In this document: piece after piece, positions 1 to 11,425 of the stretch
Layout of the letters: each line of letters opens with the position of its first letter
Numbering within the stretch: the stretch's first letter is position 1
Position numbers and translations under genes: made by a program
Notes under the pieces: generated by a model
What the model was told of the DNA's origin: nothing
Database searches by the model: none
What the model saw: the letters and a program-made list of their open reading frames with translations, nothing else
Origin: Prorocentrum cordatum
Lineage: Eukaryota; Sar; Dinophyceae; Prorocentrales; Prorocentraceae
NCBI GenBank assembly: GCA_963575745.1
Contig: CAUYUJ010012158.1
Location: 120,001 to 184,000, forward strand
Length of the DNA: 64,000 nt
Direction of reading: 5' to 3'

Positions 1-60
1 AGGCATCATGCTATGCACGGAAGTGTGGCGTTGCAGACCCATGCTATGATTCTACGGGGG

Positions 61-345
61 GAAAGGATTTCCCATGGTGAAGAGAGGGGAGGAGGGATGA
101 ATCAAGGGGACGGGAGAGGAGGCGGGACGGGGACGGAGGTTGGATGGGGACGTAGTAGGACAAATGAGGGAGGGGGGGAGGGAGGAGGGAAGAGAAGGAA
201 ACGGAGGAGGAGGAGGAGGAGGAGAAAGAAGGGAGGCACAGGGAGAATACAGGAGGGGGAAAAGGTTGGAGGAAGGAGGGGGGGACGACGAGTAGGAAGA
301 GGAAGACGAGGAGGAGGAGGGAGGACGAGGAGGACGAAGGCAAGC
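61..345. repeat. Purine-rich GGA low-complexity tract
   Basis: The + strand is almost entirely G and A, with runs of GGA and GGGA. Long open frames on both strands here (Gly/Arg-rich on +, Ser/Leu/Pro-rich on -) follow from the composition and are not called as genes. Confidence 0.85.
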
Positions 346-364
346 AACGCGTCAAGGTCGGAAG

Positions 365-600
365 CTCGAGCGCCACAGCGGGCCCAGCCGCTTCCTCCGG
401 CCCTCCTTTTAACATGTGGGTGTTCGAGCGCCACAGCGGGCCTGGTCATCATACCAGTTTCTCCCATACCGTATGATTGATCGAACGCAACAGCGGGCCA
501 AGCCAACTCCCGCATCCCTTCCAATAACATGTGGCACGCCCCGATTCGAAGCGACCGCAACATACATCCGTTCACTAGAACGACACGGCGCTTCCGACAT
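365..600. repeat. 57-bp tandem repeat, about 3-4 copies
   Basis: The motif CGCCACAGCGGGCC recurs at 371, 429 and, as CGCAACAGCGGGCC, at 486, giving a 57-58 bp spacing. A weaker fourth copy follows near 545. TAACATGTGG appears at 410 and 523, two periods apart. No coding content is recognised. Confidence 0.7.
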
Positions 601-660
601 ATCGGGTTCCAGGGGAAAATCTTACAGCCCGCGTAAGTCTGTTGTTATACAATCTAGGTC

Positions 661-734
661 ATTATATATATATATATATGTACATAGGTATGTACATATA
701 TACATATATATATATATGTATATATATATATATC
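661..734. repeat. AT/TATG microsatellite
   Basis: Alternating TA with short TACATA and TGTA interruptions. It is one of the few strongly AT-rich stretches in the window. Confidence 0.9.
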
Positions 735-1199
735 TTTCGCAACAATAGAGCACGGCGGCTGTGATGATGCAGCTGTGGTGGATAAAACGATGGTCATCGA
801 CACCAAGGCTATACAAATGCGAAGAGATCAAACAAACAGACGACCGCTGGTGGGCAGACTGTTTCCGAGCATGGCCAGGGCCCTCAATAGCAACCAATTG
901 CTACTCAGTGAGAGGCGTGAGTTCACACATCCGTGCTGTGCAGCGCGGAGCTCGGTGGCATATGTATAGGTTGTGCAACCTATGCTTGGCAATACATGTA
1001 GTGTGCAATCTACGTTGTGCGGTCCACGTGCTGAAATACATGCGGTTGTGCAACCTATGCGGTGCAATGGATGTTGTGCAATATATGGGGTGCAATTGAC
1101 TACCCTGCACCGCGCTTGACCACTCCACTGCTCGCGCAAACATCCCACCCACCCACCCGCAACTTGGTTCGCAAAATCTCTTAAGATCGTGACGGTGGG
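735..1199. repeat. Degenerate TTGTGCAACCTATG minisatellite within unique sequence
   Basis: Between about 960 and 1095, variants of GTGCAACCTATG and GTGCAATCTACG recur every 25-35 bp. A run of CCCA follows at 1145-1160. The remainder shows no gene. A similar GTGCAATC motif recurs near 2706-2726 and 12210. Confidence 0.55.
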
Positions 1200-1474
1200 T
1201 ACCAAATTGCACTTGCCAACGACAGCGTCGCCGACGACTACAGCGACAACGACGACGACGACGCCGCCGACAACGACTACGACGACACCGACGACGTCTC
1301 CAACGACTTCGACGACGCCGACATTGACGACAACGACGACGACGACGACACCGACGACGACGACGCCGACGCCGACGCCGACGACGACGACGATGACAAC
1401 GACGACGACGATGACGACGCCGACGACGACGACAACGACGACGCCGACGACGACGACGACGTCAACGACGCCGA

Positions 1475-1512
<38 letters not shown>

Positions 1513-2005
1513 CCGACAACGACGACGAAGACGACGACGACGCCGACGCCGACGACGACGACGACGAAGATGACGACGACGTCGCCAACGAAGACGACGA
1601 CGAGGGAGGAGGGAGGACGACGACGGCGACAACGGCGACAACGACGACAACGACGAGGGAGGAGGGAGGACGGCGACGACGCGAACGACGAAGAATGAGG
1701 AAGGACGGCGACGCCGACGACGGCAAGGACGAGGGAGGAAGGAAGACAACGACGACGACAACGATGACGACGACGACGACGGCGACGAAATAGGAGGGAC
1801 GACGACGAGACGCCGACGACGACGAGGGAGGAGGAGGAAGGACGACCACGGCGACAACGACGACGGAAACGACAACGACGCCAAAGAGGACGACGACGAC
1901 GAACACGAGGAAAGACAGAGGACGACGTAGGCGACGACGACGACGACAACGACGCGGGAGGAGGGAGGACGGCGACGACGACGACGACGACGCAAGAGCG
2001 CGCGC
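1200..2005. repeat. Long GAC/ACG trinucleotide array
   Basis: About 800 bp of nearly continuous (GAC)n, with GCC and AAC variants and AGG interruptions after 1600. Frames read as poly-Thr on + and poly-Val or poly-Ser on -. They have no non-repetitive segment, so they are not called as genes. Confidence 0.9.
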
Positions 2006-2018
2006 GCACGCTTTTGTT

Positions 2019-2510
2019 GAACATCCGTGTTGCGAAACCTTTGGTTTTTGTAGGGTTTTTGGACGCGCGATTTCGAAATCCTTCTGGAACCGATGGGTTT
2101 TGAAGGATTTCGGCGTACGCGCGCGACCACGCGCGCGTCTGCACTTCGTCCCATTTTTTTGCAAAGGATTCTCGCGACGGCTCACGCGCAAGGGCGTTCG
2201 ACAGATTTCGACATGCGCGCGCGAAGCCCGTTTGGTAGCATTTTGTGAAAATCTTGAAAAACCTATAGTTTTCGTAAGATTTCGCAAGAGCTCGCGCGGA
2301 AGCTTTTTTAGCAAATCAGTGTTGCGAAACCGTGTGTTTTTGTATGTGTTTTGGAAACTCGGTTGCGAAATCTTTCCGGCACCGAAGGTTTTTCAAGGAT
2401 TTCGGCATGCGCGCGCGACGACGCGCGCGTGTGTACTTCGTGTCATTTTTTGCAAGGGATTCGTGAAAAAGTGCTATGTTAGAACAAAACATGTCACCGC
2501 ATAGTGTTTT
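2019..2510. repeat. 292-bp tandem duplication
   Basis: GTGTTGCGAAACC occurs at 2027 and 2319, AAGGATTTCGGC at 2103 and 2395, and the GCGCGCGAC palindromic patch near 2121 and 2413. All are 292 bp apart, so the segment is a diverged tandem duplicate with the second copy shorter. No gene is seen. The Tyr/Phe-rich open frame across it is not conserved between copies. Confidence 0.7.
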
Positions 2511-3311
2511 TTACAAGGGGCCCTCAGGGGGGGGGAAACCGGCCTGCCTGGGATGGTATGATTTCATATTTAGGATGGACGAGTGTGCAGAATATGTATG
2601 AAATTGAATTATCCTAGGGGGAAGCGTTCAGTCCGGGGGGGGGGGGTAGAGCTTATTGTATTTTTAGAAAGGAGAATAAAACGTGGCGCGAACGCGTTTC
2701 TCATCGTGCAATCTACGATGTGCAATCTATGGCGGCGACGAGGTGGCGACGGGGCGGCGACGACAGCCACATAGCCGCCAGACCGAAGGCACGGCCCAGA
2801 CGACGGGTGGGGACGTGGCGGCGACGGCGGCCACATAGGTGCCACTCCGAAAACACGGCCCAGCTCCTTAGAACAGAAGTATGAACACCTACGTGCAAAC
2901 ACCGCTTGGTGTGTGTATAAATATACCTGTGTATGTTTTTGTGCAGGTATAAGCATCAATGTCGGTTTCCATAATCCTACGCGCTAGAAGGACTAGGGTG
3001 GAACGGCGGCCCAGCACTGGACAGCAATTGGGAATAACAAGCAACCGCATTCACCTTGATTAGTGCTTGGGTGCTGGAGGAGGGACGGATTTTGGATTGC
3101 GCGCGCGATGAACCTGACGGCTGTCGCGAAAGAGTGGCGCTGCAACTCGCAGAAACTTTCAAGAACAGTCAGGCAGGCCGGCTGAACTAAAAAGCGGTGA
3201 TCTGCAAACGCACCAAGTGAGGCAAGGTCAGCACAGCACGAATGGACCCCCGCATCAGAGCGGACGGGACGCGTCGAACCGAAGCAAGGAATCCGTACCC
3301 CCCTCCTTTCT
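2511..3311. repeat. 64-bp duplication in otherwise featureless sequence
   Basis: A segment ending in ACGGCCCAG (2791 and 2855) is duplicated at 64-bp spacing, with CCACATAG also repeated. The remaining sequence, 2511-2735 and 2870-3311, shows neither recognisable coding nor repeat structure. Confidence 0.55.
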
Positions 3312-3938
3312 CTCATGAAACCCCCATCCTCCACAGTAGGTGGCGACGGACGGATCGAGACATACACTGCTCGCGTGCCGTGCCCTACACGGGCATTGTG
3401 GAGGAGAGGCGGAGGGAGGGATATGCGAGATGGAGAAAGAGGGCTGGGACACAGACCGAAATCCTCCTGCTCTCGTGACACGGAAGAGAGCTTGGGAGAA
3501 GGCTGGGACACGGACCTACACTCTCTTGCTCTCGTGATGTCGTGACATCTCGTACTTGAGCGGGGGAAGGAAAACTTCGCACCCTCGCGGCACGGACGAT
3601 CGACGACGGCGGAGGCAAGCAGAGGCGATTACCTTCGCGCTAACCGAGGGAGGGATGGGATGCGACGCATGCTACGGCAGCTGCTGCTCCTCCCCTGTAC
3701 CTCCCTATCTTCACTCATGAAACCCCCATCCCCCACAGTAGGTGGCGACAGACGGATCGAGACATACACTGCTCGCGTGCCGTGCCCTACACGGGCATTG
3801 TGGAGGAGAGGCGGAGGGAGGGATATGCGAGATGGAGAAAGAGGGCTGGGACACAGACCGAAATCCTCCTGCTCTCGTGACACGGAAGAGAGCTTGGGAG
3901 AAGGCTGGGGCACAGACCTAAACTCTCTTGCTCTCGTG
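3312..3938. repeat. Direct duplication of ~225 bp, 402 bp apart
   Basis: 3312-3536 and 3714-3938 are almost identical, starting at CTCATGAAACCCCCATCC and ending in CTCTCGTGAT. They differ by few substitutions. The spacer 3537-3713 is unrelated. The high identity points to a recent event. Short open frames inside are shared by both copies but match no family I recognise. Confidence 0.85.
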
Positions 3939-4119
3939 ATCAAAGTGTCTGAGCACAGACGTGCATTCATGATCCCACTTCACAAGCATCGTCCTGAAGT
4001 TGACAAGTTGTGACGTGGCAGGAAGCTTGCAATACTCAATGCTCAGTCGCCTCACTCGGGGCCATCCAGGCTGTCTGGAAGAAGATCCCGACGATTACCA
4101 TCAGAGCGAGGCGCGATCT

Positions 4120-5139
4120 TCTACTTCATATGGATGCCGATGGCCGCATATGCGGCAACCATGGCGGCCCTGGCAGCTTCGATGCCTCCTTGAGCAGCGA
4201 TCGCGTCGCCGATCCTCCAATTCCTCTCGTCATCATCTCGCTGAGCAGCAATACCGGCTGCCACGTGCTGTAGCTCATGATGGCGGGCTCCAGCTTCACC
4301 ACCAACATCTCGCTGAGCAGCGGTAGGGCTGGCTGCCACTGCTCGCCATGCTCGCGCGTACTGGTCAGGGTACTGGAGATCATGATGTTGGGCTCCAGCG
4401 TCACGACCCACATCTCGCTGAGCAGCGATGGGGCCGGCTGCAACCACCAGCGCTTCTCGCACGCGCTGATCGTGGTTCTGTGGTTCATGATGGAAGGCGT
4501 CAGCTTCACCACCGACATCTCGATGAGCAACGATATGACTGACTGCCACGTGATGTAGCTCAGGATGTCGGGCTCCAGCTTCACCACCGACCTCTCGCGG
4601 AGGAGTGAGAGGACTGGCTGCCAGTGCTCGCCCTGCTCGAACGCGCGGATCGGGATCCGGAAACTCTCGATGGCGGGCTCCAGATTCACCATCCACATCT
4701 CGATGAGCAGCGATCGGGCTGGCTGCCACTGCCAGCGCTTCTCGCACACGCTGGTCGGGTTTCTGTGGCTCAGGATGGAAGGTGGCACTTCGCCACCGAC
4801 ATCTCGCTGAGCAGCGATAGGGCCCGCTGCCACGTGCTGTAGCTCATGATGTCGGGCTCCAGCTTCACCACCCACATCTTGCTGAGAAGCGATAGGGCCG
4901 GCTGCCACTGCTCGCCCTGCTCGCACGCGCTGATCAGGGTACCGGAGCTCATGCTGGCGGTCTCCAGCTTCACCACTCACATCTCGCTGAGCAGCGATCT
5001 GGCTGGCTGCCACTGCTTGCGATTCTCGCACGCGCTGTTCTGGGGGCTGTAGCTCATGATGTCCGGCTCCAGCTTCGCCGCCCACATCTCGCTGAGAAGC
5101 GATAGGGCCGGCTGCCACTGCTCGCCCTTCGGGTAGCTT
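4120..5139 (-). pseudogene. PPR (pentatricopeptide repeat) protein, degenerate
   Basis: Read on the minus strand from 5139 down, about nine repeats follow the dinoflagellate PPR pattern: an ISACEKGEQWQPALSLLSEM-like helix pair followed by W-V-KLEPDIMSY. Active PPR proteins bind organelle RNA, one base per ~35-residue helix pair. Here several units are cut to ~20 residues (SY joined directly to TWQ). A Trp after SEM has become TGA at about 4977-4979, and the frame shifts near 4790-4800. The last units run to about 4180 and end in a short unique tail. No initiation region or organelle-targeting peptide can be assigned: the GC-rich sequence upstream (5140-5832) stays open but is not recognisable. 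Most likely it is a decayed gene or gene fragment. Confidence 0.75.
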
Positions 5140-7186
5140 CCGCCGTCCCAGTGCCGCTGCGCGTCGCTGGGGCCACGCAGCGCGGCGCGCGGCCAGCGGA
5201 CACGCAGCCGCAAGATGGGCAGCAGCTCTGACGGCAGCCTTGCTGGGCATCGCGGCGGGGGCCTTCGCCACGGCACCGGCCTCCAGCTTCGCGTCTGACG
5301 CGGGTACAGCAGCAGCGTCAACGTCACCAAGGTGCCCGCACGGTGTGCCGACGACGTACCGGCTCACATCGTACAGCGGCGGTGGCGGCGGAGCTCGCAA
5401 GGCCACAGCCGGCGCCACAGCGGGAGGAGCGCCAGGCGGCGGCGCCGGCACGCGGCGAGCAGCCAGGTAGCTGGAGGCACCAAGATACGCCGCCCGAGCG
5501 CCACGCTCCGCGCCTATCGAGCACGGCGGGAGCTCCGGGGGTACAACACGAGCAAGAAGACGTAGAACATGATCCTGGCCGAGAGCGGGAGAAGCTGCAG
5601 CAGCAGCATCGGCACGATCTTGGGCGGGTTGCGCAGGCAACACGCGTGGCGGCAGCAGCACCGACGAAGCACACGGCGAGGAGGTAGGCGTAGCACTGGG
5701 GCGAACGGGCGGCAGCCGCAGCCGCAGGGGCGCTGATCGCCTCGAGCCCGGGTGACTCCCGGGGTGTAGCACCAGCAGGAAGAAGTGCATGTTTATCTCC
5801 GCGGACACGCTCGGGTCCAGGAGCAGGGTCACGACGCACGACGGCGGCCACGTCGCTCATACGAGGCCGGCATCCGACTCTGGCCGCATAGCCGAGCCGC
5901 CGCGCAGCTGCACGAAGCGTCGGCCTCGGTCGGCTGCAACGCCGTCTGGAGAGGTCTCGCGCCGCGCGGCTGGCCTGCGGCTCGCCTGGCATCGGCGCCA
6001 GGGGCAAGGCGAGGCGGCCTGCGCGCATGGCAGCTGTCCGTGGGCGAGGCTCGCAGCGCGCGCGCGGCGGTACCTGGTACCGCGGGCACTGCACACAAAG
6101 CCTCGACCCGGGACGGCGGCTGGAGGAGTGACGGAGGGAGAGAGGGAGGGGGGGGAAGAGGAGGGAATGCGGGAGGGAGGGAGGGAGGGGTAGAGCAAAA
6201 TGATGAGGAGGAACAGGAGGAGGGGTCACAACCCCCCATATGCCCTCCCCCGCCCCACCCGTCGCCCTCCCGCCGTGCCTCGCTGCCCTGCTGCTCGCCG
6301 CTGCCGTGCCTTGCTGCTGCCCGCCGCCCGATCCTTCGACCGATCCGAGCCGTTTCAGCTCCTGGCCACGCGCCCCCGTGCCTTGGTCGGCGAGGAGCCC
6401 ATGGGGGGAGGGAAGGCATCAGACCCTGGGAGGAGCGTTCTAAGCCTTCTCCGAAGACAGAGACGGGCTTCTCAGAAGGCCGGAGGGCTTCTGACAAGCC
6501 CCGCCGCCTTTCGAGAATGGCCTGCCTCCTCTACGCCCCCCCCCCCCCCCCGTGCGCGTCGCCTAATCCTGCCACCCTGCCATCTTGCCGCCTTACCGTA
6601 ACCGTGTTGGTTCTGGGGGGTTCAGCCCGTTCCCCTTCGCAGCGGTTCCCGCGTACGAGGTCTGCATGCGCACGTAGCGTGGGCAGCGGTTTCACGATCT
6701 CTTCGCTGTGGGACTGTGTCGTGAGGCTGCGCGTTCTGGTGGTGGTGTGTGGAGGAAGAAGAAACAAGCCGCCTGCCACATCGAGCTCCGTATTGGTCCC
6801 GGCCGCATTGGTCCTGGCGCATTGGTCGCATTGGTCTCGGCCGAGTTGGTCCTGGCTGCATCGATGTTTCGTTGGCCCGCGGCGGCGGCGACAGCGACGA
6901 CAGCGGCGGCGGGCGGTCTGCGGCGGCGGGCGGTCTGCGCGCGGCTGCCGGGCGGCCTCGTGGGCGCGCGGCTCGTCGCCCCCGCGCCCCGGGAGGTAGC
7001 GCACCAGCAGCTGCGGGAAGCATCGACGACAACGACGTCGACGACGACGACGACGGCGTCCGCCGCCGTCCGCTCCTCCCCGGCAGGTCGCACCCCCGCT
7101 GGCCGCCAGAGGCAGGGCGGCGCTGCGGCCACGGATGGCCTCGGAGGAGGCCGCGCGCGCCCGTCGCGTCGCCTCCTGCTGCGGTC
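5140..7186. other. GC-rich stretch without a recognisable gene
   Basis: Long frames exist on both strands (for example 5785-6999 + and 5324-6229 -), but they are Arg/Ala/Pro/Gly-rich, overlap each other and contain no motif. Weak internal similarity exists between 5535-5570 and 5745-5790: both read FLLVL-P on the minus strand and could be one or two hydrophobic helices. A GGA tract lies at 6125-6190. A 12-bp GCATTGGTC repeat lies at about 6790-6860. Confidence 0.5.
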
Positions 7187-7373
7187 GGTATCGTCTAGCT
7201 GATCCCCATCCCCGTCTCCATCCCCTTCGGGACCCCCACCAAATTACCACTCCAGTTGGGGATACACCTTCTCGAAACCCGAAGAGAACGACCTAGATCC
7301 CCATCTAGGGGGGTAAATCGGCCAGCCGGGCCCAGGCCACGCCGCTGGGGATGGGAATCGGTTAAACGATACT
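7187..7373. mobile_element. MITE-like element, copy 1
   Basis: This 187-bp sequence has ~27-bp terminal inverted repeats with 5 mismatches. The left end reads GGTATCGTCTAGCTGATCCC and the reverse complement of the right end reads AGTATCGTTTAACCGATTCC. The body matches the element at 46631-46811 along its length, including a TAAATCGGCCAG block and GCCCAGGCCACGCCGCT. The flanks share TGCGG at the same offset within 9 bp on each side, which may be a decayed target duplication. There is no coding capacity, so it would need a transposase from elsewhere. Confidence 0.75.
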
Positions 7374-7419
7374 CATGCGGGAGGGTGAGGGACGTACAAG
7401 GGGCGGGGAGGGAATAATG

Positions 7420-7507
7420 ATGCTGACGATGCCGGTGGTGGTGGCGACAACGACGACGACGACGATGACGGAGATGGTGATGGTTTTGCTGATGGTGATG
7501 TTGATGC

Positions 7508-7556
<49 letters not shown>

Positions 7557-7576
7557 GATGCTGACGACGGTGGTTG

Positions 7577-7644
<68 letters not shown>

Positions 7645-7929
7645 GTGGTGATTGCGACAATGATGATGCTGATATTGCTGATGATGATTATGATGATGGT
7701 GATGATGATGATCATGATGATGAGGATGATGACGACGGTAATGATGATAGTGATGATGACGACGATGGTGATGGTGATGATGCTGATGGTGATGGTGATG
7801 GTGATGATACTTGTGATTACAACGGTAATGATCACGATAATGATGCTGATGCTGATTGTGATGATGCTGCTGACGATGATGATGGACACGATGATGGTGA
7901 TGGTGATGCTGATGATGATGCTGATGATA

Positions 7930-7971
<42 letters not shown>

Positions 7972-8285
7972 GTGATGAGGACGTCGACGACGATGACGAT
8001 GACGATGCTGATGATGCTCATGATGACGACCATGATGAGTATGGTCATGGTGATAGGGGATGATGATGCTGATGATGATGGTGATGGGGATGACGATGGC
8101 GATGACGCTGATGACGATGGTGATGGCGATTCTGATGCTGATAATGATGAGGACGACGACGATGACGATGGTGATGGCGCTGATGATGGTGCTGATGCTG
8201 ATGATTGTCGTGGTGGTGATGATAACGACGACATCGATGAGGATTATGATGTTGATGGTGATGGTGATGATTATGATGGGGGGAC
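7420..8285. repeat. Long GAT trinucleotide array
   Basis: About 860 bp of (GAT)n with GGT and GCT variants. Frames read as poly-Met (+), poly-Asp (+) and poly-Ile or poly-Ser (-). These are composition artefacts. Confidence 0.9.
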
Positions 8286-8640
8286 TACGTGCGCAACATG
8301 TCGCTGGACCTCCTAGCGACTTTGCCCGTGCCGCCCCTGTCTTGCCTCGCGAGCGAGCGCGCCGAGTGCGCCGGCGCCGCGAACATCGCGTGGGCGGAGC
8401 AGGTGGGCGCGGCGCCGATCAAGAATATGACGGGCTGCAACGCGAGAGTTGTGCCGGCGGGTTCGATGTCTGAGTGCGACCAGTGCGCGACGCGAGCCCC
8501 CGCTGATCTCGGCGCGGTGGTGCACGGCGCCCTCCGTGTGTTCTCGACGCTGCGCGCGTCCCCGCCAGCCCATCCAGAAACGACGCCAAGGCTAGTTGAG
8601 GTGATCAGAGAAGTGCGGGGGCAAAGATGGGCACAGCCGA
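8286..8640 (+). other. Open, non-repetitive stretch, product unknown
   Basis: Between the GAT array and the GGA array a + frame (ATG at 8289) stays open to 8681 with ordinary amino-acid variety. It has six Cys, four of them in CNARVVPAGSMSECDQC and nearby. No known domain is recognised. It could be an exon fragment or chance in GC-rich DNA. There is no supporting splice or start evidence. Confidence 0.2.
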
Positions 8641-9115
8641 GTCGTTCGAAGGAGGAGAAGGAGAAGGAGGAGGATGGATAGATGAGGGGGGCGAGAGAAG
8701 GATGATGAATAGGATGAGGGGAGGAGGAGGAGGAGGAGGAGGAGGAGGAGGAGGAAGGAGAAGGAGAAGGAGGAGGAGGAGGAGGAGGAGGAGGAGGAGG
8801 AGGAGGAGGAGGAGGAGGAGGAGGAGGAGGGGGAGGAGGGGGGAGGAGGAGGAGGAGGAGGAGCAGGAGGAGGAGGAGGAGGAGGAGGAGGAGGAGGAGG
8901 AGAGGAGGGAGAGACAGTGGAGAAGGACAAGGAGGACGAGTATGATGAGATCGGGGAGGGGGAAGAGCAGGAGGAGGGAGGAAGGGGAGGGGTATGCGAC
9001 GGGGGGGGATGAGGGAGGTGGAGGAGGAGAAATAGGCGACCGATGGGGAGGAGGATGAGAAGGAGGAGGACGAGGAGTAGAAGAGGAGGGGGGGAGGGAG
9101 GAGGACAATGGCGAG
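8641..9115. repeat. GGA/GAG low-complexity array
   Basis: Nearly continuous (GGA)n on the + strand, purest at 8715-8910. Poly-Arg and poly-Glu (+) and poly-Ser, poly-Pro or poly-Leu (-) frames are artefacts. Confidence 0.9.
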
Positions 9116-9117
9116 CT

Positions 9118-9320
9118 TGTGAGCCTCTTGGGCGGTCTTGGGGGTTTCTTGGCGGTCCCGAGGGCCTCTTGCGAATTTCGGGCCTCTTGGGGCCTCTTGG
9201 GGGTTTCTCGCGAGCCTCTGGGACACCTCTTGGACGCCTCTTGGTGCCCTCTTGAGGCCCTCCTGTAGCGCTCTTGGTGGCTTTCGAGGGGCTCTTGGGG
9301 CCATCTTGGAGGACATCGAT
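9118..9320. repeat. GGCCTCTTGGG minisatellite, locus 1
   Basis: Variants of GGCCTCTTGGGGG recur every 12-18 bp. On the minus strand it reads as PRGPQEAP-type collagen-like peptide, which has no coding support. The same repeat recurs at 11425-11705, inside the satellite at 23.9-25.6 kb, and loosely at 38310-38400 and 45830-46160. Confidence 0.75.
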
Positions 9321-9617
9321 CAAAGAAGGGGTTGGTCGGAATCCCCCCAAGAGGCCAACATGGGGTCAAAACCTTCGTAGAACCAATGATTTTGGCTTCC
9401 TCGTCGAGGCCGGTTTGGGCGCCCTGACGCCTCGCCGCCCCTCCCCCCCGTCCAGGTCCAAGAGGGGGGGTAAAGGGGGAGGGGTCAAGCTACCCACCCG
9501 CCCGCAAGCCGTCTAGCTCACCCCCACCCGCTCTCCCAACACAGAAGTAACACCCGAGCCTGAGCATGTTTTGTCGTCTTTAGATGGGCAGCTACTGGGA
9601 ACCAAAGCCGGCCCCAG
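9321..9617. other. Dispersed-repeat module after the minisatellite
   Basis: CCTTCGTAGAACCAATGATTTTGG at about 9370-9393 resembles segments at 11745-11770, 11822-11850 and 41965-41985. A G/C-rich block, GTCCAGGTCC followed by G-runs (9449-9485), resembles 11972-12010. No gene is seen. Confidence 0.45.
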
Positions 9618-9748
9618 GTGCACGACGCTTGGGCGAGGTGCGCCACGCGTGCCAGGCGCGCCACGCGCGCCAGGCACCCCTGGGGCCCGCGCGTGCCAGG
9701 CACGCCCAGATGCGCCGCATGCTCCGAATGCGCCAGGTGTGCCGCACA
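9618..9748. repeat. GC-rich CGCGTGCCAGGC minisatellite
   Basis: Short variants of CGTGCCAGGCGCGCC repeat through the block. The open + frame that enters the LINE remnant from here is repeat-derived upstream of about 9750. Confidence 0.5.
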
Positions 9749-9749
9749 C

Positions 9750-10447
9750 TCTGAGCGCATGGTCGTGTACAGGGGTAAGCAGAGAAGTAAACATTATGCC
9801 AGATTGAAACATGGCGATCAGCGCTGTTTCAAGTTCCCTGAGCTCGGCATAACATTGCATGTAGTAGATGAATACATGCATCTCGGATGTGTCTCGACTC
9901 CGAATGGCTGTCTGAAGCGAGACGCAGATCGCAAGATTTCACAGACCATGAGCGCATACGTTCCTATAGCCTGTAAAGTGTTAGGTGTCACTGAGTTGTG
10001 TCAGAGTGTCCGTCTGGCTCTCGCCGACTCCCTCCTCATCCACGGTAGGCTGTTATTTCATAGCCACATCATGTGCAGCACACCGCAATACCTTCGAGCG
10101 TTGAACGGCCCATACATGCGCATCCTCCGACGCATTGCTGGCCATCCCAATTTCGGCCAAGCAGTCTGCTCAGATGTGCAAATTCGTGAGCTCCTAGGCG
10201 CCCGTCCATGAATTGCCTCGTGCTGCGCAAGAGACTGCTATACTTCGGCCGCCTGAATCATTTCGCCCCTGGGCCGCTCCAAGCCGTGTTGCAGTTTCGC
10301 TTTGAGGAGCAGGCCCTAGACTGGGTCCGACAGATTCACAGAGACCTGCAGTTTGTTTGGAAGAATGTCTCTGCCTTCTCCCTCCTGCCAGACACCATTC
10401 TTCATGCTGATGTTTGGCGTGAGTTTATCCTGCGCGATGTTTCGGCC

Positions 10448-10489
<42 letters not shown>

Positions 10490-10860
10490 GAGAGAGGGAG
10501 GGAGAGAGAGAGAGAGAGAGAATTCAGCGCATCTTGTTTCTCTCACACCTCTGTCTGCGAGTCGTCGGGGGAGGGCGGCCCACAGAAGAACCCGACAGAG
10601 CATGCCCCGAGCCCTTTGTGTGTGGCCTCTGCCCCAAAGCTCTGCAGATGCATCAGAGAATGAAGCACCAGCTCCGTTGTCCTTCTCGACTGTATGTCGA
10701 CGAGCGTGGCATTTGCCTTGTGTACAAGACAGATTTCAAGCAAAGGCTGCGCTGTGTAGCACACCTTTCGGACAGTCGGCGTCAGAAGTGTTGGTCACAG
10801 CAGATGCTGAATTCTTTACGCTTCGCGTATCCCCACCAGCCCATCTCACAGCAGCAACTC
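9750..10860 (+). pseudogene. Non-LTR retrotransposon (LINE) ORF2, 3' remnant
   Basis: Three successive + frames (codon starts congruent to 0, then 2, then 1 modulo 3) give the region downstream of the reverse transcriptase core of dinoflagellate LINEs. First comes FRGK-like RGKQRSKHYARL, then HVVDEYMHLGCV, then LNGPYMRILRRIAG (9750-10211). A frameshift leads to LRKRLLYFGRLNHFAPGPL (10208-10440). After a (GA)n insertion comes a C-terminal zinc-finger region with FVCGLCPKALQMHQRMKH and a second Cys/His set (about 10600-10800). The RT catalytic core and everything 5' of it are absent, the usual 5' truncation of target-primed insertions. The expressed protein would have copied element RNA into DNA; this copy cannot. 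Confidence 0.7.
10446..10532. repeat. (GA)n microsatellite inside the LINE remnant
   Basis: About 85 bp of GAGAGA with occasional GGG. It separates two coding pieces of the same LINE in different frames and probably arose or expanded after insertion. Confidence 0.9.
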
Positions 10861-11014
10861 TCTCGAAGCATGCCGACAGTCGTGTTTTTCAGGCGTGTGT
10901 CCGCTGGGCCCCGCATATCTCCCCTGTTCCTCCTTCCTCCCGCCTCCTTGTACATCCTCCTTGTGGGGGGAGCGGGAGAAGGACGAGGCGAAGGAGGAGG
11001 GAGAGAAAACGCTC

Positions 11015-11425
11015 CTCGTGGTTTGAGTCGTTTGGGGTTTCTCGTCCTGGTCTGAGTCGTTCGGGCCCTTCTTCCTGGTGTGAGTCGTTCGGGCTCTTCG
11101 TGGTGTGAGTCGTTCGGGCTCTTCGTCCTGGTGTGAGTCGTTCGGGCTTCTCGTGGTGTGAGTTGTTCGGGCCCCTCGTCCTGGTGTGAGTCGTTCGGGC
11201 CCCTCCTCCTGGTGTGACTCGTTCGGGCTCCTCGTGGTGTGAGTCGTTCGGGGCCCGCGTCGTGGTGTGAGTCCTTCGGGCTCCTCGTGGTGTGAGTCGT
11301 TCGGGCGCCTCGTCCTGGTGTGAGTCGTTCGGGCCCCTCCTTGTGGTGTGAGTCGTTCGGGCTCTTCGTGGTGTGAGTCGTTCGGGCCCCTCGTCCTGAT
11401 GTGAGTCGTTCGGGCTCCTCGTGGG
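11015..11425. repeat. GTGTGAGTCGTTCGGGC minisatellite
   Basis: About fifteen units of GTGTGAGTCGTTCGGGC followed by CTCTTCGTCCTG or CTCCTCGTG, alternating 24 and 30 bp long. On the minus strand it reads as PNDSHHEEPERLTP-like peptide, but alternate unit lengths and neighbouring frames give no sign of coding. Confidence 0.85.

Noticed and set aside
5785-6999. 404-aa open frame on + and 301-aa frame on -
   Set aside because: GC-rich composition keeps several overlapping frames open; no motif, no consistent start and no repeat-free domain.
7375-8316. 313-aa poly-Met/Asp and 290-aa poly-Ile open frames
   Set aside because: They lie wholly in a GAT trinucleotide array; all frames are open because the repeat has no stop codons.
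9368-9400. ATTTTGGCTTC as a second spliced-leader relic
   Set aside because: Only a 9-base core matches DinoSL; the upstream part does not align without gaps and the segment belongs to a different dispersed module.
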